From the NCBI GenBank assembly GCA_011048995.1, contig DSCS01000004.1, forward strand, positions 1 to 42,293: a DNA stretch of 42,293 bases. The letters run 5' to 3'. How positions within the stretch are numbered: position 1 is the stretch's first letter; every line of letters starts with the position of its first letter. The notes under the pieces were generated by a model. It saw nothing but the letters and a program-made list of their open reading frames with translations. It was not told the DNA's origin and made no database searches. The DNA comes from Bacillota bacterium (lineage in GTDB: Bacteria; Macinerneyibacteriota; Macinerneyibacteria; Macinerneyibacteriales; DSCS01). This document shows, in pieces, positions 39,385 to 42,293 of the stretch. Position numbers and translations under genes: made by a program.

Positions 39385-40408
39385 TATGAATTACTTTTTG
39401 ATTATTGTCTTTTTACTTTTATTTTCCGGATGCGGTTCTCAGGGCCCGCTGACCCATCTTTCCCGTCCCCGCGACGGAAAAAAGGAACTGCCTCTGGAAG
39501 CAGCCTGGAAGATCGGGGGACTGATAAACAATAATGCGATGTATAATATCGGGGTGACTTCAGAGGGGCTCTATTACATTCGAGACAAGAGGAGTACATT
39601 TGAAATGGTCTTTACCGGCCTCGCCGGGGAAGAAATATCCTCTTATAAGATCCCCAAAGGGAAAGGCCCGGGAGAAATTCAGTCGCCTATGCAGGTGACG
39701 CTTGGAGACACGTTTACCATGATCTATGATATTGAGATGCTCAAATTCTCACTCTATTCTCCAAACGGGGAATTTTTGGAAGATGTGATGATGGATCCGG
39801 ACCAGGGTATCCCCTTTTTCCATCAGCAGACCGGAGAGACTTTTCTCTACAGTGGATTGTTGAGTGTTCAGTATGGACAGGGACGGATCACAGACGGAAA
39901 AGTGGAGACGCTGAGAAAAGTCGAATATAAAGAGAAGTATAAGGGAATGGAAGAGCTGAACACAAAAAAAATGAGGATGACGATTCCTCTTGTTTCGGAA
40001 GGAAAGGTTTTCTCGCTGGTTTCTCAGGATTCTCTCCGGCTTTCCCGGCTCGATGATGATTTCAAAGAAGATAAAGTCTATGTCAATCTGTCCGGATCGC
40101 TGCTTTCGTTCAGGGTCGTGGCAGACAGTAAGCACCTCTACTTCCCCTTCCCATTTGATGTTGACAAAGCGCAGAGTACAGGTACATTAAAAACCGCATT
40201 TGCCGTTGCTGTCTTCGACAAGGAGAGCGGAGAGCATCTGTATACCATATCAGGCCCTGTCTCTCAATTTGAAGGGATGCTCAGCGCCGTAGGTGTCGTC
40301 AACGGGAATTTGATTCTTTTGGTTGATGACCATAGCGGATCGTTGTCTGAAGCCCTGGGTGAAAAGGGGCCGGGAAACTGGATCCTTGTCTATCGTCTCC
40401 CTGAATAA
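39374..40408 (+). CDS. Lipoprotein, probable six-bladed beta-propeller
   Basis: ATG 39374 (344 residues) follows AAAGGAG and overlaps the GntR stop by 11 bases, so it belongs to the operon. The signal peptide ends in the lipobox LFSGC (Cys near residue 20). The rest is strand-rich with repeated YxxDxxxxxxxxYSPNGEF-like blades. KGKGPGEIQSPMQV followed by YDIEMLKFSLYSPNGEFL is typical of the 6-bladed-propeller family found in Bacteroidota and Aminicenantia-like genomes. It probably sits in the periplasmic leaflet. Its link with the ABC exporter suggests sensing or handling of an exported compound, but this is inference. Confidence 0.78.
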   Translation: MKFNMNYFLIIVFLLLFSGCGSQGPLTHLSRPRDGKKELPLEAAWKIGGLINNNAMYNIGVTSEGLYYIRDKRSTFEMVFTGLAGEEISSYKIPKGKGPGEIQSPMQVTLGDTFTMIYDIEMLKFSLYSPNGEFLEDVMMDPDQGIPFFHQQTGETFLYSGLLSVQYGQGRITDGKVETLRKVEYKEKYKGMEELNTKKMRMTIPLVSEGKVFSLVSQDSLRLSRLDDDFKEDKVYVNLSGSLLSFRVVADSKHLYFPFPFDVDKAQSTGTLKTAFAVAVFDKESGEHLYTISGPVSQFEGMLSAVGVVNGNLILLVDDHSGSLSEALGEKGPGNWILVYRLPE

Positions 40409-40419
40409 GATAAAAAAGA

Positions 40420-40447
40420 CTGAAGGGGCGCATCGGCGCCCCTTCAG
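40420..40447. terminator. Strong hairpin after the ABC/GntR operon
   Basis: CTGAAGGGGCGC and GCGCCCCTTCAG-type arms pair over 12 bases (40420-40431 with 40436-40447) around a 4-base loop. No T-run follows on the plus strand. Six A precede it, so the T-run is on the minus strand, where no gene is read. Confidence 0.6.
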
Positions 40448-40604
40448 ATGTTCTGAGGATGTGAAGGAGGTTGGGTTGTTGCCTTTCCTGCTGTCCTCGT
40501 CAGTGTGGATATTACTCTTTTGATACACTTGATTAAGCCGTTTGTTCCCGGTAAAACCTCTTAAAAAGAACTCAAAAAAAAGATAAAAAAAACCGTTGTG
40601 TGCC

Positions 40605-40633
40605 TTGACATTACTGTAGTGGGGTGATAATAT
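40605..40633 (+). promoter_or_regulatory. mraZ promoter
   Basis: TTGACA (40605-40610) and TAATAT (40628-40633) are 17 bases apart; GATAAT two bases earlier is an alternative -10 box. Confidence 0.7.
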
Positions 40634-40640
40634 ATAGATG

Positions 40641-40670
40641 TGGAACGAAGTGGGATGAAATGGAGGGTTT
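40641..40670 (+). promoter_or_regulatory. MraZ operator: three tandem 10-base repeats
   Basis: Three direct repeats, TGGAACGAAG, TGGGATGAAA and TGGAGGGTTT, have an exact 10-base period and run right up to the mraZ ATG. MraZ binds TGGGN repeats spaced by five bases, so this is its autoregulatory site. The third repeat also supplies the ribosome binding site. Confidence 0.85.
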
Positions 40671-41114
40671 ATGTTTATCGGGAGCTACATTCATGCTATT
40701 GACGATAAACAGCGCTTAAAGCTACCGTCAAGTTTTCGTCAAAAGATTACCGATGACACAGTCGTCCTGGCTAAGGGAGACGGTGAGTCCCGGCATATTA
40801 CCCTATATCCCTGGGAAACGTGGCAAGACTATGTTGGCCCTATCAGAAAAAAAGCGCTACACGATTACAAGTACAGACAATACATGCGGGTCAAATTTTC
40901 TTCTGCCGCCGAAGTGAAAATCGACAGCCAGGGAAGAGTGTTACTTCCGAAATCTCTCTTGGATTTTTCCGGTATCAACAAGGATGTCGAAATTATCGGA
41001 GTCGGTGATTATGTAGAATTATGGGCTCCGGAAGGCTTCGGTAAGGAGGTAGAGGAGGTCGAGGAATTGAGCGGTCAATTCCTTGATTATATGGCCCGTC
41101 GGGAAAGCGACTGA
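40671..41114 (+). CDS. mraZ: Transcriptional regulator MraZ
   Basis: The 147-residue protein has two SpoVT-AbrB-like MraZ domains: IHAIDDKQRLKLPSSFRQKI near the N-terminus and KIDSQGRVLLPKSLLDFSGI in the second half, each with the DxxxRxxxP pattern. MraZ is a DNA-binding repressor of the division and cell-wall (dcw) cluster. It is preceded by its operator and followed at once by rsmH, the standard order. The start is fixed by the operator and by GGAGGG. Confidence 0.96.
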   Translation: MFIGSYIHAIDDKQRLKLPSSFRQKITDDTVVLAKGDGESRHITLYPWETWQDYVGPIRKKALHDYKYRQYMRVKFSSAAEVKIDSQGRVLLPKSLLDFSGINKDVEIIGVGDYVELWAPEGFGKEVEEVEELSGQFLDYMARRESD

Positions 41115-41118
41115 TTCT

Positions 41119-42048
41119 ATGTCTTCTTATCATGAGCCGGTTCTCCTGAAAGAGACTCTTGACGGGCTGAAGGTGAGGGAGGACGGGACCTATTTGGATC
41201 TGACCTTAGGCGGGGGCGGCCATGCCTGCGCCGTCTTGAATCGTCTGGATCCGAAACGCGGCCGGCTCGTCGGAGTCGACCAGGACGAAGATGCTCTTCT
41301 GCATGCGAGAAAAAGGCTTGCCTTGTTTCCTCATTTTCAATCTTATTACGGAAATTTCGGGGATAAACCGTTGTGGGACGTTTTGGCTCCTTTATCGCCT
41401 TTTGACGGAATTTTAATGGATCTGGGCGTCTCTTCGCATCAGCTTGACGAGGGGGAGCGGGGATTTTCTTTTATAAAAGAATCTGCCCTGGATATGCGGA
41501 TGGACAGACAGAGCAGTCTGACGGCCAGGCAGGTTGTCAATTCTCTTTCTGAAAGAGAACTGGCTGATGTTATTTACCGCTACGGAGAAGAGCGGAAATC
41601 AAGACAGATCGCCAAAAAGATCTGCCAAAGCAGGCCGGTGAAGACAACGTCCGAATTAGCCGAAATCATCCATTCTTGTTTTTCGGGCCGTGAGCGGCGA
41701 TTATCCCATATCGACCCGGCGACAAGGACTTTTCAGGGATTACGTATTTTTGTCAACCGGGAACTGGACCGGCTTGCAGAAGGATTGAAATATGCTGTTG
41801 CCTTTTTGAAGCCCGGAGGGCGCCTGGCGGTTATCGCCTATCACTCTTTAGAAGACCGTATCGTGAAAGATTATTTGAGAATGGAAAGTCGGGACTGTCT
41901 TTGCCCTAAAAATGTGCCGGTTTGTGTTTGCGGTCATAAAGCGTCGGTGAGGATCATTAATAAAAAAATCATCATCCCTTCAGATGAGGAAAAAGGGAAA
42001 AACCCCCGAAGCCGAAGTGCCCGGCTGCGGGTAGCGGAGAAGTTATGA
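41119..42048 (+). CDS. rsmH: 16S rRNA (cytosine(1402)-N4)-methyltransferase
   Basis: ATG 41119 (309 residues) gives the standard start SYHEPVLLKETLDGL. The SAM site is YLDLTLGGGGHACAVL, followed by VGVDQDEDAL, FDGILMDLGVSSHQLDEGERGFSF, DMRMD, ARTFQGLRIFVNREL-type sequence near residue 210, and AVIAYHSLEDRIVKDY. It methylates N4 of C1402 in 16S rRNA. It lies four bases after mraZ, and its stop overlaps the next ATG (ATGA). Confidence 0.97.
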   Translation: MSSYHEPVLLKETLDGLKVREDGTYLDLTLGGGGHACAVLNRLDPKRGRLVGVDQDEDALLHARKRLALFPHFQSYYGNFGDKPLWDVLAPLSPFDGILMDLGVSSHQLDEGERGFSFIKESALDMRMDRQSSLTARQVVNSLSERELADVIYRYGEERKSRQIAKKICQSRPVKTTSELAEIIHSCFSGRERRLSHIDPATRTFQGLRIFVNRELDRLAEGLKYAVAFLKPGGRLAVIAYHSLEDRIVKDYLRMESRDCLCPKNVPVCVCGHKASVRIINKKIIIPSDEEKGKNPRSRSARLRVAEKL

Positions 42049-42293
42049 AGCGGCTTAAGAATGTCTGCATATTTCTCATTTTCCTTCTCATCTGCTTTTT
42101 TTTATTTGAAGCTGTGATCTATGTACAGAAAGAACATTTGAAATCAGAGATCTACGCCCTGCGTGAAGAGATCATTATTCTGAAACTGCAGAACAGAGCC
42201 CTGAAGTCCGATATCGAAAAAATTCTTCAAATGGACAATATAAGGAAATGGGCCTATCAAAATAAATTGACTGAAAAATGGGAGGAGCGGCGC
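42045..42293 (+). CDS. ftsL: FtsL-like division protein (3' partial)
   Basis: ATG 42045 overlaps the rsmH stop and follows GGAGAAG. The frame is open to the window edge, giving 83 residues. It begins with a short basic stretch (KRLKN), one TM helix (about 7-27), then a heptad-like coiled coil (HLKSEIYALREEIIILKLQN). Size, topology and position directly after rsmH identify FtsL, which joins FtsB/FtsQ in the divisome. Sequence similarity in this family is low, so the name rests mainly on context. Septal or DivIC-like alternatives are less likely. Confidence 0.8.
   Translation, partial: MKRLKNVCIFLIFLLICFFLFEAVIYVQKEHLKSEIYALREEIIILKLQNRALKSDIEKILQMDNIRKWAYQNKLTEKWEERR

Noticed and set aside
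1-42293. CRISPR arrays, insertion sequences or prophage
   Set aside because: No regularly spaced direct repeats, transposase, integrase or phage structural genes were seen.

Overview
Organism. The window looks like a compact chromosome segment from an anaerobic, fermentative, Gram-negative (diderm) bacterium of moderate GC content. The evidence is a multisubunit [FeFe] hydrogenase with maturases HydE and HydG, an outer-membrane-barrel-like protein ending in Phe, a lipoprotein, and a dcw start (mraZ-rsmH-ftsL). SpoIIE-type partner switching, a DUF4388 protein, HEAT repeats and a six-bladed-propeller-like lipoprotein would fit Acidobacteriota/Aminicenantia-like or spirochaete-like lineages. That placement is a weak inference. 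No phage, IS or CRISPR structure was seen, and no gene-free stretch reaches 300 bases.

Layout. 1-2980: 3' part of a FecR-domain protein and a beta-barrel protein. 3086-9951: six-gene hydrogenase operon (NuoE-like 1, HndB-like, NuoF-like 1, NuoE-like 2, NuoF-like 2, HydA) with promoter and terminator. 9950-15265, minus strand: a small orphan ORF, hydG, a HEAT-repeat protein and an ornithine/lysine-type decarboxylase. 15431-23410: cobO, a multi-PAS hybrid kinase, hydE, a cupin, an RlmB/TrmH-like methyltransferase, and an NtrC-like regulator with its upstream kinase-like gene. 23555-23803: tRNA-Gly, tRNA-Cys and tRNA-Leu. 23797-26246: two tandem CorC-like membrane proteins. 26374-31540: a partner-switching operon (STAS, RsbW-like, two SpoIIE phosphatases) ending in thiF. 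31534-36176, minus strand: an atypical FolD, a small membrane protein, a degenerate membrane sensor kinase and an acyltransferase. 36291-40408: a DUF4388 protein, then a YtrABC-like ABC/GntR operon with a lipoprotein. 40605-end: mraZ, rsmH and a truncated ftsL.

How it works together. HydA with NuoE/NuoF-type subunits would couple NAD(P)H, and probably ferredoxin, to H2. HydE and HydG build its H-cluster; no hydF is in the window. The unusual point is that the operon carries two different NuoE/NuoF pairs. Two of its five thioredoxin-like ferredoxin modules have lost every cysteine, and hairpins lie at two gene junctions. The rest is rich in signalling: one intact hybrid kinase, two kinase-like proteins that lack catalytic motifs, one NtrC-like protein with a damaged receiver, and a complete partner-switching cascade. 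Genes are packed tightly, with several convergent 3' overlaps, one of them between tRNA-Leu and a protein gene, and three promoters whose -10 box lies only 6-8 bases before the start codon.
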